A stretch of DNA of 64,000 nucleotides from Prochlorococcus sp. MIT 0701 (GTDB lineage Bacteria; Cyanobacteriota; Cyanobacteriia; PCC-6307; Cyanobiaceae). A program made the translations under genes and the position numbers. Shown here in pieces: positions 46,794-56,319 of the stretch (position 1 is its first letter; every line of letters starts with the position of its first letter). Under the pieces are notes generated by a model. It searched no databases. It had not been told where the DNA came from and saw only the letters and a list, made by a program, of their open reading frames with translations. The stretch is from assembly GCF_000760295.1 (NCBI RefSeq), contig NZ_JNBA01000029.1, positions 39,084 to 103,083 on the forward strand, written 5' to 3'.

Positions 46794-47465
46794 TTATTTT
46801 TTCCTTAGATTTGCTTGATCTGTGCGCTGCCATGGCAGGTCGGTTCGTGCGTTGTCTCCCCATAGCTGATCTAGGCGACGGTCGCGGCCACAGCTATATC
46901 GATAGAAGTTGTATTTGATGCTATTGAGCTCAGCGTAATTCTGGTGGTAGTCCTCAGCCAACCAGAATTCGCTTAAAGGTTTGATCTCAACTCTCAGATT
47001 GCTAATCGGCTGGGCCAGCTCCAAAGCCGCAGCATCAGCACTCTCACGAGCCTCGCTGTCCTGCTGATCATCTCGAGTGAAGATCACAGGTCGATAGGAG
47101 TCGCCTTGATCACAAAATTGGCCATCACCATCAAGAGGGTCAACATTGCGCCAATAGCTGCGTAGAAGCTCGGCATAGCTGATTTGAGCGGCATCAAATC
47201 GAACCCGTACGGCCTCTTGATGACCTGTGGTCTTAGAACTCACTTGGCGGTAGGTGGGGCGAGGTAAATCACCACCTGTGTAACCACTCTCAGCAGAAAT
47301 CACACCGGTTAATCCCTCCAGATCATGCTCAAGACACCAGAAGCAGCCCCCGGCAAAAACGGCTTCCTCGACTGACGCCAAAACTTGAAGCGGTAAGCCA
47401 AGTAAGGCAACACAAAGAAGGATGGCAATCCACCATCTCCGCAAAGGTCGAAACGTTGTCTTCAT
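46794..47465 (-). CDS. msrA: Peptide-methionine (S)-S-oxide reductase, exported
   Basis: This 223-residue MsrA has an N-terminal signal peptide ([22 protein letters not shown]) that places it in the periplasm or lumen. The catalytic Cys41 is in GGCFWCLEH, followed by the GYTGG strand and the [14 protein letters not shown] segment. It repairs oxidised methionine. Its ATG overlaps the lpxB stop by 4 bp, so it is the last gene of the lipid A array. Confidence 0.93.
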   Translation of the reverse strand: MKTTFRPLRRWWIAILLCVALLGLPLQVLASVEEAVFAGGCFWCLEHDLEGLTGVISAESGYTGGDLPRPTYRQVSSKTTGHQEAVRVRFDAAQISYAELLRSYWRNVDPLDGDGQFCDQGDSYRPVIFTRDDQQDSEARESADAAALELAQPISNLRVEIKPLSEFWLAEDYHQNYAELNSIKYNFYRYSCGRDRRLDQLWGDNARTDLPWQRTDQANLRKK

Positions 47466-48640
47466 GTCTTGGTTAAATCAAGGATTTCCTTGGCTGCCCT
47501 ATCGGTAACACCTGGAACGCCAAGCGTCTGCCGCAATCGCCGATAGCCCTCGAGCATCTCATTACGCTGGGCAGGATCCTCCAATAAAGGGATAGCTGCC
47601 TGCACAAGTGCTTCTGCAGTCAACTCATCCTGCAGTAATTCCGGCACAAGCCGTTCCCTCAGCAACAGATTCACTGGCGAGATATGGTCCACCCGAAAGC
47701 GCAAAAAGTGTCGAGCCACAAATGCTGTGATCCGACTCACCTTGTAGCCCACCACCTGGGGAACGCCACGCAAGGCCAGCTCCATATTGACGGTGCCTGA
47801 TTTGCTGAGGGCAAGATCAGCCGCCGCATAAAGCATTGGTTTGAGCTCATCGGCCTGCTGAGCAGAAAGGACGCGCCCTCGGACTGCCGCTGCCTCAAGA
47901 GCCTCCTGCAAAGACTTCTCAAAACTGGCTAATCCTGTAGGAACAATCACCTCAAGGGATGGGTCACGCTGCTGAAGCAGAGCTGCTGCCTTGGCGAGAG
48001 TGGGCATCAAGTAACGAAGTTCCTGTTGCCGAGAAGCCGGTAAAAGCAACAACAATCGTTGACCAGGCTTCAAGCCAAGCCGCTCACGCGCCTGCTGACG
48101 ATCAGGCAGCACGCTCACCGTATCGAGTAACGGATGACCGACCCAAGTCACCTTGGCACCCCGCTGGGAATAGAACTCAGCTTCAACGGGAAAGATCGCC
48201 AAAATTCTGTCGGTGAAACTCAACAGCTGAGTGGTGCCGCCATCGCCAAAACGCCAAGCCCATTCCTGAGGAGCGATGTAGTAAATGATCGGCACCTTGG
48301 GAAACCAACGCCGCAACTTGTGCCCCAGACGAATGTTGGCCCCCATGTAATCGATCAGCACCACGGCATCGGGTGGTCGCTGCTTGAGCACGTGATCCAC
48401 TCGAGACTGAAGTCGCAAGGTGGGTAGCACCAGAGGAAGGGCCTCCCAAAGTCCAATCGCCCCCATCGGAGCCGTATCAGCAAGCAGTTCTGCACCAGAA
48501 GCCTGCATGCGAGGACCTCCAAGGGCCATCAACTCAAGCGGTAAGCCTCTTGATTCAACCTCCCTTTGGAGAGCTTGAATCAAGAGACTTCCCTGCAAAT
48601 CACCAGAGACCTCGCCAGTGCTGATCAGCAGGCGCACCAT
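47462..48640 (-). CDS. lpxB: Lipid-A-disaccharide synthase
   Basis: This 392-residue GT19 enzyme starts [20 protein letters not shown], the typical opening that binds UDP-diacylglucosamine. It has [26 protein letters not shown], and a C-terminal [13 protein letters not shown]. It condenses UDP-diacylglucosamine with lipid X. The start shares one base with the lpxA stop, so translation is coupled. Confidence 0.94.
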   Translation of the reverse strand: MVRLLISTGEVSGDLQGSLLIQALQREVESRGLPLELMALGGPRMQASGAELLADTAPMGAIGLWEALPLVLPTLRLQSRVDHVLKQRPPDAVVLIDYMGANIRLGHKLRRWFPKVPIIYYIAPQEWAWRFGDGGTTQLLSFTDRILAIFPVEAEFYSQRGAKVTWVGHPLLDTVSVLPDRQQARERLGLKPGQRLLLLLPASRQQELRYLMPTLAKAAALLQQRDPSLEVIVPTGLASFEKSLQEALEAAAVRGRVLSAQQADELKPMLYAAADLALSKSGTVNMELALRGVPQVVGYKVSRITAFVARHFLRFRVDHISPVNLLLRERLVPELLQDELTAEALVQAAIPLLEDPAQRNEMLEGYRRLRQTLGVPGVTDRAAKEILDLTKT

Positions 48641-49491
48641 CAGCGACTTAAAGGCGTCGCGGGCATAGGGCCGCGACGTCCCTTCTCAATCGAGGCCTCC
48701 AGAAAGGCACAGAGGTGTTCAGCCGCTGGCATCAACTGCTCTTGTCGAGCAAGCCGCAAACCCTCAACAAAGACATGGTCAGATCGAAACAGCAGGTTCC
48801 AAATCTCCTGCAACTGGCCAAGGTCTCCTCCCTCTTGAGTCTTAAGACCACTGCGCCGCAGGCCAACGCGATTAAGACCCCTCAATCGGCCTGGATGCCC
48901 TTCGGCGAGGCAGTACGGGGGTACATCGCGATCAACCCTTGTCATGCCTCCAACCATGGCAAGACTGCCAATGTGAACGAATTGGTGAATTCCCAAGCAG
49001 CCGCCGATCACGGCCCGGTCTTCGACCACGACATGACCAGCTACTTGAATTCCATTCGACATCACAATCCCACTGCCCAGCTCACAGTTGTGACCAAGGT
49101 GGCAATAGGCCATCAACAAGTTTTGATCACCGATCCTGGTCTGTTCCCCTTCCTCCGTGGCCCGGTTGATGGTGACGTATTCCCGAATTGTGTTGGCATC
49201 GCCAATCACCACCTCTGTGGGTGCGCCGCGATATTTGAGATCCTGTGGCTCAAGACCAAGGCAGGCGCCGGGGAAAACCCGGTTATTGGCGCCAAGGGTC
49301 AAACGGCCATCGAGCACCACATGGGGACCAATCCAGGTGTCAGGACCAATCTTGACGTCAGGTCCAATCACTGCTCCCGGCCCAACAATGACACCGGAAG
49401 CGAGCTCAGCACGAGGATCCACCACAGCCGCAGGGTGAACCTGAGCCTTTGTTTCGGCAGTGATCGCTGAGAGTTTGCGCACCTCGCTCAT
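48640..49491 (-). CDS. lpxA: UDP-N-acetylglucosamine O-acyltransferase
   Basis: This 283-residue left-handed beta-helix protein has hexapeptide repeats through about residues 20-190 and the catalytic His in [18 protein letters not shown]-terminal helical domain follows. It adds the first acyl chain in lipid A synthesis. It sits between fabZ and lpxB in the usual order. Confidence 0.94.
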   Translation of the reverse strand: MSEVRKLSAITAETKAQVHPAAVVDPRAELASGVIVGPGAVIGPDVKIGPDTWIGPHVVLDGRLTLGANNRVFPGACLGLEPQDLKYRGAPTEVVIGDANTIREYVTINRATEEGEQTRIGDQNLLMAYCHLGHNCELGSGIVMSNGIQVAGHVVVEDRAVIGGCLGIHQFVHIGSLAMVGGMTRVDRDVPPYCLAEGHPGRLRGLNRVGLRRSGLKTQEGGDLGQLQEIWNLLFRSDHVFVEGLRLARQEQLMPAAEHLCAFLEASIEKGRRGPMPATPLSR

Positions 49492-49496
49492 GATCC

Positions 49497-49952
49497 TCAG
49501 TCCACCAAGGAAAACATCAACTCACCAGAGCAAACCAGCTGGCCCTCAACCCTGGCTTCCCCCCTGACCTTGCCAAAGCGCTGCCGCTTCAAGCTGAGCA
49601 GTTCGCAGCTAATCGTGAGCTGATCTCCTGGCACCACCGGACGGCGGAAACGAACTGCATCGATACCTGCAAACACGAATAACCCCTTGGGCAGATCTGG
49701 CATCTGGGCCACGATCAAACCACCCACCTGGGCCATCGCCTCAACAATCAAAACCCCAGGCATCAGAGGACGGCCAGGGAAATGACCCTGGAACTGAGGT
49801 TCATTGAGGGTGACATTTTTGATCGCAACAGCCCGCTGGCCAGGTTCATGGAGCACCACACGATCAACCAAAGCAAACGGGTAACGATGAGGCAGCAGCC
49901 CCATAATCTGCTCACTTGTCAACACGGCAGCATTAGGAGAGGGATCGGTCAA
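49497..49952 (-). CDS. fabZ: 3-hydroxyacyl-ACP dehydratase
   Basis: This 151-residue hotdog-fold protein has [14 protein letters not shown] with the catalytic His and [20 protein letters not shown] with the catalytic Glu. It dehydrates beta-hydroxyacyl-ACP in fatty-acid synthesis and shares its substrate pool with LpxA. Its start overlaps the lpxC stop by 4 bp. Confidence 0.95.
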   Translation of the reverse strand: MTDPSPNAAVLTSEQIMGLLPHRYPFALVDRVVLHEPGQRAVAIKNVTLNEPQFQGHFPGRPLMPGVLIVEAMAQVGGLIVAQMPDLPKGLFVFAGIDAVRFRRPVVPGDQLTISCELLSLKRQRFGKVRGEARVEGQLVCSGELMFSLVD

Positions 49953-50806
49953 GAGACAGTGACAGGACAGACGGCAAGGAGAGCATTCGCCAGATCGTTA
50001 TGGAGTCCATGGGACCCCCGATAGACGAGAACCTGAGCCTGAGGGAATCCCACAAGTGCAAGGTCTCCAATCAAGTCCAAGAGCTTATGGCGCACTGGTT
50101 CATCAGCAAATCGCAGTGGAGGATTCAACCAGTGATCACCATCACAAACCAAGGCATTGTCTAGGGCACCCCCCTGGATGAGTCCCGCCGCCAGGAGCTG
50201 ATCCACCTGTTCGCGAAACCCAAATGTTCTCGCCGGAGCAATCTGTTCAGTAAACCCCTGTGGAGTGAGCTCAATCGCCAGCATCTGATGACCAATAGCA
50301 GCTTGTGGGAAATCAATCACGCCAACAACATTGAAGCGCTCGGCAGGTGTCGCTGTGATCACACTGCTACCGCGATGACACACCAAAGCACGCTCAAGCA
50401 CGAGCGGATCTGGACGAGGGGTTGCAGCAGGAGTAAGGCCCACCTCTGCTATCGCCTCCACCCAGCCCAGAGCTGAACCATCAAGAAGCGGTATTTCCTC
50501 ACCACCAACCTGGATCTCCACATGGGTCAAACCACAGCCCGCCAAGGCCGCAAGTAGATGTTCCACCGTGCCTAAATGGCGATCGCCCAGTTCCAAAGTG
50601 GTGCAAAGCGGACTATCGCGAACCTGATGTGGCCCCAAAGTGACTGGTGGGTCGCTGTTGTCTAGCCAGGAGACATGGAAGCCAACTTGCGCCGAAGGCT
50701 GTAAACGCACTTCGGCGACCTCCCCACCATGAAGCCCAATCCCTCGTCTTGAGACAGCTCCGCCTAGGGTCCAAGCACGGTCATAACTCGTGGGCCAAAA
50801 AGCCAC
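49949..50806 (-). CDS. lpxC: UDP-3-O-acyl-N-acetylglucosamine deacetylase
   Basis: This 285-residue zinc hydrolase starts with GTG one base into the bamA stop codon. The zinc His is in [12 protein letters not shown]. Another motif is the [17 protein letters not shown] substrate-loop region, and the C-terminal zinc site is HKLLDLIGD. It performs the committed step of lipid A synthesis. Confidence 0.94.
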   Translation of the reverse strand: MAFWPTSYDRAWTLGGAVSRRGIGLHGGEVAEVRLQPSAQVGFHVSWLDNSDPPVTLGPHQVRDSPLCTTLELGDRHLGTVEHLLAALAGCGLTHVEIQVGGEEIPLLDGSALGWVEAIAEVGLTPAATPRPDPLVLERALVCHRGSSVITATPAERFNVVGVIDFPQAAIGHQMLAIELTPQGFTEQIAPARTFGFREQVDQLLAAGLIQGGALDNALVCDGDHWLNPPLRFADEPVRHKLLDLIGDLALVGFPQAQVLVYRGSHGLHNDLANALLAVCPVTVS

Positions 50807-53088
50807 TAGAACTTCCAGCCGACCCCGAGATTAAAGCGCCACTCATCGGTGAAATCCTGTGTTGCCACCTCAAGGCGCAATGGCCCTACTGGAGTGGTAA
50901 CAATCAGACCAGAACCGATCGAGAAACCAGAACCAGGCTTGTCGAGAAGTTTGCCTGGCTTACCAGGAACATTCTCTTGGGAACCTAAATCAGTACCGCC
51001 ATCAATGAAAACCTCACCAGAGACGATATTCCAAATCGGGAATCGATATTCAATCGTCGCTTCAACAAAGCTTCGTCCCACAGATAAATCACAATCACTC
51101 CAACCTCTTACGGAATTAGATCCACCAAGACAGAAAGCCTCATAAGGAGGCAGCTCGCCTAAAACTGTGCCTGCCTTAACCTGAAAAGCAAGAGCTTGAG
51201 GACAATTTTCTGGTTCCCCTGGCTTTGGACGGCAGCCCTTGGCAAGCTTCAACCAATTGACTGGGATGAAATGTGTATAGCTAGTCCGAAGCCGGTTAAA
51301 GGTCGGTGAATGCTCCCCAATAGATACAAATTGCTCTGTGCCAAAACTAAAGAAGTTGCCAGAGGTTGGATTACGAGGGTCATTCAAATTATTGTAAGTA
51401 GCCGCGACTCTTACACCAAGAAGATTGTTTTCATCTGCACAATCAAAGGCGATACAAATCACATCATCATCAGGCACACGGCCATGCTTAATGTCATCAC
51501 TTGCGACGCCATAAGGACGGCTATCACCGGAGAAGTTGATCGGCCGAACCTTTTGAATATTCAAACCAGCCAAGACATTCCATGGCGCCTTCTTGTAAGG
51601 GTCGCCTCCATTTAGAGGCCTTGCAAAAACTATATTGCCGCCAATTCTTTGCAAGGCAACAGAATTACCCTCATAGTCAAACCAGCTGTCCTGTGGATAT
51701 TCACTCTCAGCCTTTGAAACGGAATCAAATTTGCGCCCAGCAGGATTATTGTGCTTATTGATTTGATAAGCGTGGCTTGAATTGCCATCATAGTAATCTT
51801 TAACGGTGCGAATATTGCCATTATTTTGGCTCTGAAAAACCTGCGGCACCTCACGACTTAAGAATAAAGAGGTGCGGAATGACGTGCGGTGAGCATCGCC
51901 CTTAATCCATGGATCGGTAAATGTAATGCTCCCCAAGCCTCCATACTGACCGTAGGTAATGTTCAATGCCATATTCCAGGCACGACCAAGAAGATTGCTG
52001 TCCTGAAGTTGTATCTGGCCAAAAACACCCTGGCTCTGGCTATAACCCAGACCACCTGACAACGAACCGGTGGACTGCTCAACAATGCCAAGAATGATTG
52101 TCACATTGCCAGGTTCACCAGCAACCGGTTTCAGGGTGACTTTGACATCACTAAAAAGAGATGTGCCATAGAGACGCTTAATATCAGCCTCAAGCTGATT
52201 TCGATTAAACACCTCGCCAGGCTTGATTGATATCTCTCGTGTAATCACCCAGGGCTTGGTCTTGCCATTAATCGGCTCACCCTTGTCATCAGTGGTATCA
52301 CCTTCCTTATTGAGGAACTGCACTTCCACCCCTGCCACAGTGCCCTGGATCACCTTGAGCTGCACTACTCCCTCTGGAGAAACGCGCGTGGGCCCGGTGA
52401 CCCGAGCCAGGGAATAGCCCTCGTTTGCGTACCACTGCTGCAACTCCTTCATACGAGCCTGCAGTTCATTGAGATTGAGAGTTCTGCCGTAGTCGGGGCT
52501 GAATGTTTCCTCGATGACAGATTCAGAAAGCTCAACATCAGGTGGATCAAGTTCCACTTTGGTGAGCAATGGATTGGGTTGCACTTGCACCACGAGCTGA
52601 ACCCCCAAAGGGCCGTCACTCGGCTCAATGCGCACATCAGAAAACCAGCCCGTGGAGTAAATCGCATCGAGATCACGTTTGAGCTCATCTCGAGTCACAC
52701 GACTGCCGGGACGCACAACCATGGCGTCATAAGCGGCGAGTTCTACACGCTCTTGCTCTGGATGGCCTGTGATCCCTTCGATGATCACCTCGGTGATCAA
52801 GACACGAGGTTCCTCAGGCAGCTGATCAGATGCGTTGAGAGGCTGCTCTTGCTGCTCAACAGGTGTGACCTGAATCTGCTCCACTTCCAGGCTTTCCTCT
52901 ACGACACCTTCAGGAGTGGCCTCCACCTGCACATCATCGTTAACCAAGATCTCCGTAGCTGGGGGCTGAGTGTCCTGCTCGGGTGTCTGAGCACGGGCAG
53001 GAGCAGCAAGAAGCGGCAAGGCCAGAACCAGGCCAAATGCACCTCGCCGCAATGCATCCGAGGGTCCGCTAGATAGGAAGCTGGCCAT
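50806..53088 (-). CDS. bamA: Outer-membrane assembly protein Omp85/BamA
   Basis: This 760-residue protein has a signal peptide (LVLALPLLAAPARAQ) and a Gln/Glu-rich linker. POTRA domains follow (about 90-330, including VITEVIIEGITGHPEQERVE and LKVIQGTVAGVEVQFLN). The C-terminal 16-strand barrel (about 340-760) ends FNLGVGWKF with the conserved terminal Phe. It inserts beta-barrels into the outer membrane. It is upstream of lpxC in the same array, so envelope protein and lipid assembly are probably expressed together. Confidence 0.94.
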   Translation of the reverse strand: MASFLSSGPSDALRRGAFGLVLALPLLAAPARAQTPEQDTQPPATEILVNDDVQVEATPEGVVEESLEVEQIQVTPVEQQEQPLNASDQLPEEPRVLITEVIIEGITGHPEQERVELAAYDAMVVRPGSRVTRDELKRDLDAIYSTGWFSDVRIEPSDGPLGVQLVVQVQPNPLLTKVELDPPDVELSESVIEETFSPDYGRTLNLNELQARMKELQQWYANEGYSLARVTGPTRVSPEGVVQLKVIQGTVAGVEVQFLNKEGDTTDDKGEPINGKTKPWVITREISIKPGEVFNRNQLEADIKRLYGTSLFSDVKVTLKPVAGEPGNVTIILGIVEQSTGSLSGGLGYSQSQGVFGQIQLQDSNLLGRAWNMALNITYGQYGGLGSITFTDPWIKGDAHRTSFRTSLFLSREVPQVFQSQNNGNIRTVKDYYDGNSSHAYQINKHNNPAGRKFDSVSKAESEYPQDSWFDYEGNSVALQRIGGNIVFARPLNGGDPYKKAPWNVLAGLNIQKVRPINFSGDSRPYGVASDDIKHGRVPDDDVICIAFDCADENNLLGVRVAATYNNLNDPRNPTSGNFFSFGTEQFVSIGEHSPTFNRLRTSYTHFIPVNWLKLAKGCRPKPGEPENCPQALAFQVKAGTVLGELPPYEAFCLGGSNSVRGWSDCDLSVGRSFVEATIEYRFPIWNIVSGEVFIDGGTDLGSQENVPGKPGKLLDKPGSGFSIGSGLIVTTPVGPLRLEVATQDFTDEWRFNLGVGWKF

Positions 53089-53157
53089 GGGAGATAGGAA
53101 TCCGGCTACAAAGCCGCCAAATGTGCGCTGACATTACCTGCAGTTGAAGGGATTAGC

Positions 53158-53886
53158 TCACACCCCTTGGACCCGTTTGAGGATCTCCCCGTAGGCTTCA
53201 ATCACTCCACCAAGGTCCTGGCGGAAGCGATCCTTATCCAGGATGCGGGCCTGGGGATCGCTATTTCGATGGTCCCAAAGCCTGCAGGTATCAGGACTGA
53301 TTTCATCAGCTACCAGCAGTTGGCCTGCACTGTTAAGTCCAAGTTCGAGCTTGAAGTCCACCAACAAAAGATCCAAGCTCTCAAAAAAAGACAGCAACAG
53401 CTGATTCACCCGACGTGCCAACTGTTCGATCTCTAAACGCTGCTGCGAACTGATCAATCCAAGCAGCTGCAGCCTTGATTCGCTCAGCAGGGGATCTCCC
53501 AAATTGTCGTCCTTGTAGTAAAGATCCAACAAAGCGGGCGAAAGCTCAGTACCGGCCGCAATCGGCGTTTGTTTACAAAGCGATCCAGTCGCCACGTTGC
53601 GAATCACAACCTCCAGGGGAATCACATCAACATGCTGAACAAGCATCCAGGTTTCGGCGGCCAGGCCGAGGTAGTGGGTGGGCACACCCTCTCGCTCAAG
53701 CATCTCGAACAGTCGTGCCGAGATCTGACAGTTCAGTCGCCCCTTGCCCTCGAGTTCAGCCCGTTTGAGTGCATTAAACGCCGTGGCGTCATTCTTGAAC
53801 TCCACCAACACACGATCGGGCTGATCCGCAGCGAAGACCCTTTTGGCCTTGCCCTCATAGAGCAGAGGGCCGTGATCTGGCGTCAT
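53158..53886 (-). CDS. purC: Phosphoribosylaminoimidazole-succinocarboxamide synthase
   Basis: This 242-residue ATP-grasp-type enzyme begins [14 protein letters not shown] and has [16 protein letters not shown] and DFKLELGLN followed by [14 protein letters not shown], the SAICAR synthase signatures. It acts in purine synthesis. It overlaps the upstream hypothetical gene by four bases and precedes bamA by 69 bp, an arrangement that mixes purine and envelope genes. Confidence 0.95.
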   Translation of the reverse strand: MTPDHGPLLYEGKAKRVFAADQPDRVLVEFKNDATAFNALKRAELEGKGRLNCQISARLFEMLEREGVPTHYLGLAAETWMLVQHVDVIPLEVVIRNVATGSLCKQTPIAAGTELSPALLDLYYKDDNLGDPLLSESRLQLLGLISSQQRLEIEQLARRVNQLLLSFFESLDLLLVDFKLELGLNSAGQLLVADEISPDTCRLWDHRNSDPQARILDKDRFRQDLGGVIEAYGEILKRVQGV

Positions 53887-54881
53887 TTGAATTCTGATGG
53901 AACTGAAACAGCAGGCGCACTTTGATGCGCTTCAACAGCAGCATGGCCGCCAGGCTGACGCGGCGAGCGCAGCTCCTGCTCTAGAAGAGTTGCAGCCTCC
54001 TGCTGATCCAGATCACCCCGAACCAACTCCCACAGGGTGTAGCGGTCATCGAGGCGATTAGCGAGACGCTCTAGACGCTGTCGGGGCCTTAAGCCGTCAC
54101 CACCCGCTGCTAAATCGAGCTTCAATTGCAATCGCAGCAAGTCTTCTGCCAGCCCCCAAGCTTGATCTGCAGCCGCCTGGTCAAGGGCTGATTCCAACAG
54201 TGTTGAGTGCTGATCGTTGCCTAGACCCTGAAGCAACTCAGCGGCCAGAGCAAGACGGCGGGCCCCCAATGCGCCACGCTCACGGCCAGCCAACAACACC
54301 ATGACCGCCTCAGCCGAACGATCCAGGGAAAGCTCATGTTCCACCAAGAGATCAAGAGCAGCGCGGGTCAGCGGGAGGCCATCATCTCCATAGCCAACGG
54401 TGAGCTGCTCAAAATTCAAGGCCGTGAGATCACCATTTGCCAGGCGTCGTAGAGCAAGGGCCGCCTGGGCATGATCCAAAGATGCGTTGGCCGCCTGCCA
54501 GGAGAGCAGCAACCAAGCGCGGCGCTGACTGCCTGGCGCTGGGCTGATACGACTGAGCACTATCTGCGTGCTATCTGGAGACTTGCAGACCATCAACGCT
54601 TCAGCATTGGCGATCACAACCTCAAATGGTTGAGGTGCAGGAGCAATGTCGATCAGGCGATTACGAAGTTCCTGCAGACGCAAGTTCAAGCCAAACAGGG
54701 CTGCATCAGTACAAGCTGCCTTGAGCTCTGGTATCGCCCCATCGAGCAACACTTGCCGATAGACCACTTCAGCCATGGGCTCCCTAGCGGGAGCAAGGGG
54801 GTCAGTCGCAGAATTAAGAGGCGCAGCCTGACTGACGGCAGCCAGCAGCAGCACAGTCAGCGGCAGGGAGTGAATCCCCAT
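53883..54881 (-). CDS. Secreted helical-repeat hypothetical protein
   Basis: This 332-residue protein starts with a signal peptide ([21 protein letters not shown]). The mature part is rich in Ala, Leu and Arg in TPR-like helical pairs ([43 protein letters not shown]). It probably acts in the periplasm as a scaffold. No family is recognised. Its stop overlaps the purC start. Confidence 0.7.
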   Translation of the reverse strand: MGIHSLPLTVLLLAAVSQAAPLNSATDPLAPAREPMAEVVYRQVLLDGAIPELKAACTDAALFGLNLRLQELRNRLIDIAPAPQPFEVVIANAEALMVCKSPDSTQIVLSRISPAPGSQRRAWLLLSWQAANASLDHAQAALALRRLANGDLTALNFEQLTVGYGDDGLPLTRAALDLLVEHELSLDRSAEAVMVLLAGRERGALGARRLALAAELLQGLGNDQHSTLLESALDQAAADQAWGLAEDLLRLQLKLDLAAGGDGLRPRQRLERLANRLDDRYTLWELVRGDLDQQEAATLLEQELRSPRQPGGHAAVEAHQSAPAVSVPSEFK

Positions 54882-54981
54882 GGAGTTGAGTCGTTCAACA
54901 AAGATGGAAGAGGCAACGGATTCCTCTGACGAGACCCGGCCTGCTCAAACCTAGGGGTCTTCCCCGTCCCTGCTTGTTCCT

Positions 54982-56298
54982 ATGGCCATGTCCACCACCC
55001 GTCCCCATCCCCTCCCCCCTTTAGAGCGGCTGCTTGTGGTTGGCAGTGGTGGGCGTGAAAACGCCCTTGCATGGGCACTACGACGCTGTTCCGGCATAGA
55101 AGACGTCTGGGTCACACCAGGCAATGGGGGCACAAAAGAGCATCAGGGCTGTGGGTGCCTGGCGATCGCAGAAACCGACGTCAATGGCCTGATTGATGCC
55201 TGCCAATCGCTTCAAATCGATCTAGTGGTGGTTGGACCGGAAGCTCCACTGGCCGCTGGCGTGGCTGACGGACTTCGCGAGGCCGGGCTAGCCGTATTTG
55301 GGCCAGGGGCTCAGGGTGCCCAGCTGGAAGCCAGCAAAGCCTGGTCCAAAACCCTGATGGCTGAAGCCGGCGTGCCAACGGCAAAACACTGGACAGTGAG
55401 CACAGCAGCAGAAGCTCTGAGCGTGCTGAATCAAGTGCAACAACCCTTGGTTGTTAAGGCCGATGGTTTAGCAGCAGGCAAAGGGGTCTGCGTAGCCGAC
55501 AGCATCGAAGCAACAGCTGAAGCGATCCAGGAGGTCTTCAGTGGCCGATTCGGGGCTGCCGGTTGCCAATTGGTGCTTGAAGAGCGACTAGAGGGGCCAG
55601 AAGTGTCTGTATTCGCACTCTGCGATGGCGAGCGATTGTTATTGCTGCCCCCTGCTCAGGATCACAAACGTCTAGAGGACGGCGACAGGGGGCCTAACAC
55701 CGGGGGCATGGGGGCTTACGCCCCTGCTCCCCTGCTCGATGCAGCAGGACTCGAGCTTGTGCGCAGGGTTGTACTTGAGCCAACCCTGGCCACCCTGAAG
55801 CAGCGAGGCATCGACTATCGAGGTGTCATCTATGCCGGATTGATGCTCACCCCGTCTGGTCCGCAGGTGATTGAATTCAACTGTCGCTTCGGCGATCCCG
55901 AATGCCAGACCCTCATGCCACTGATGGGTCCAGAGCTTGCAAAGGTTCTGCAGGCTTGTGCACTTGGTTGTCTCGATCAAGCACCAGAGCTATTGATCCT
56001 GGACCGCTGCAGTGCATGTGTCGTGGCTGCAGCAGCGGGCTACCCCAATGCACCCCGCAAGGGTGACCGCCTCAACATTCAGCTAAAGCCAGGCCCATCG
56101 CTACAGCTTTTCCATGCTGGCACCCGCTGCACTGAAGAGGGAGATCAACTGACCAATGGCGGCAGAGTATTGGCGGTTGTGGCTCAAGCAAACGATTTTG
56201 ATCAGGCCTTCGCCAACGCCTACAAAGGCCTTGATCAGGTGTATTTCGAAGGGATCACTTACCGCAGGGACATCGGTCACCAAGTGCGCCAGTCCTAG
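54982..56298 (+). CDS. purD: Phosphoribosylamine-glycine ligase
   Basis: This 438-residue ATP-grasp ligase has VVGSGGRENALAWAL at the start, VKADGLAAGKGV, and the catalytic-site RGPNTGGMGAYAPAPLL and VIEFNCRFGDPECQ. It makes glycinamide ribonucleotide. It is divergent from the minus-strand purC array and only 21 bp before nblS, so the pair may be co-transcribed. Confidence 0.95.
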   Translation: MAMSTTRPHPLPPLERLLVVGSGGRENALAWALRRCSGIEDVWVTPGNGGTKEHQGCGCLAIAETDVNGLIDACQSLQIDLVVVGPEAPLAAGVADGLREAGLAVFGPGAQGAQLEASKAWSKTLMAEAGVPTAKHWTVSTAAEALSVLNQVQQPLVVKADGLAAGKGVCVADSIEATAEAIQEVFSGRFGAAGCQLVLEERLEGPEVSVFALCDGERLLLLPPAQDHKRLEDGDRGPNTGGMGAYAPAPLLDAAGLELVRRVVLEPTLATLKQRGIDYRGVIYAGLMLTPSGPQVIEFNCRFGDPECQTLMPLMGPELAKVLQACALGCLDQAPELLILDRCSACVVAAAAGYPNAPRKGDRLNIQLKPGPSLQLFHAGTRCTEEGDQLTNGGRVLAVVAQANDFDQAFANAYKGLDQVYFEGITYRRDIGHQVRQS

Positions 56299-56319
56299 GG
56301 TGAAGAGACGCTGAATGGG

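Noticed and set aside
48715..49470. 251-codon plus-strand frame opposite lpxA
   Set aside because: Antisense to the hexapeptide-repeat coding sequence of lpxA; the length is a by-product of its composition.
52579..53076. 165-codon plus-strand frame opposite bamA
   Set aside because: Shadow of the signal peptide and POTRA coding region; no independent evidence.
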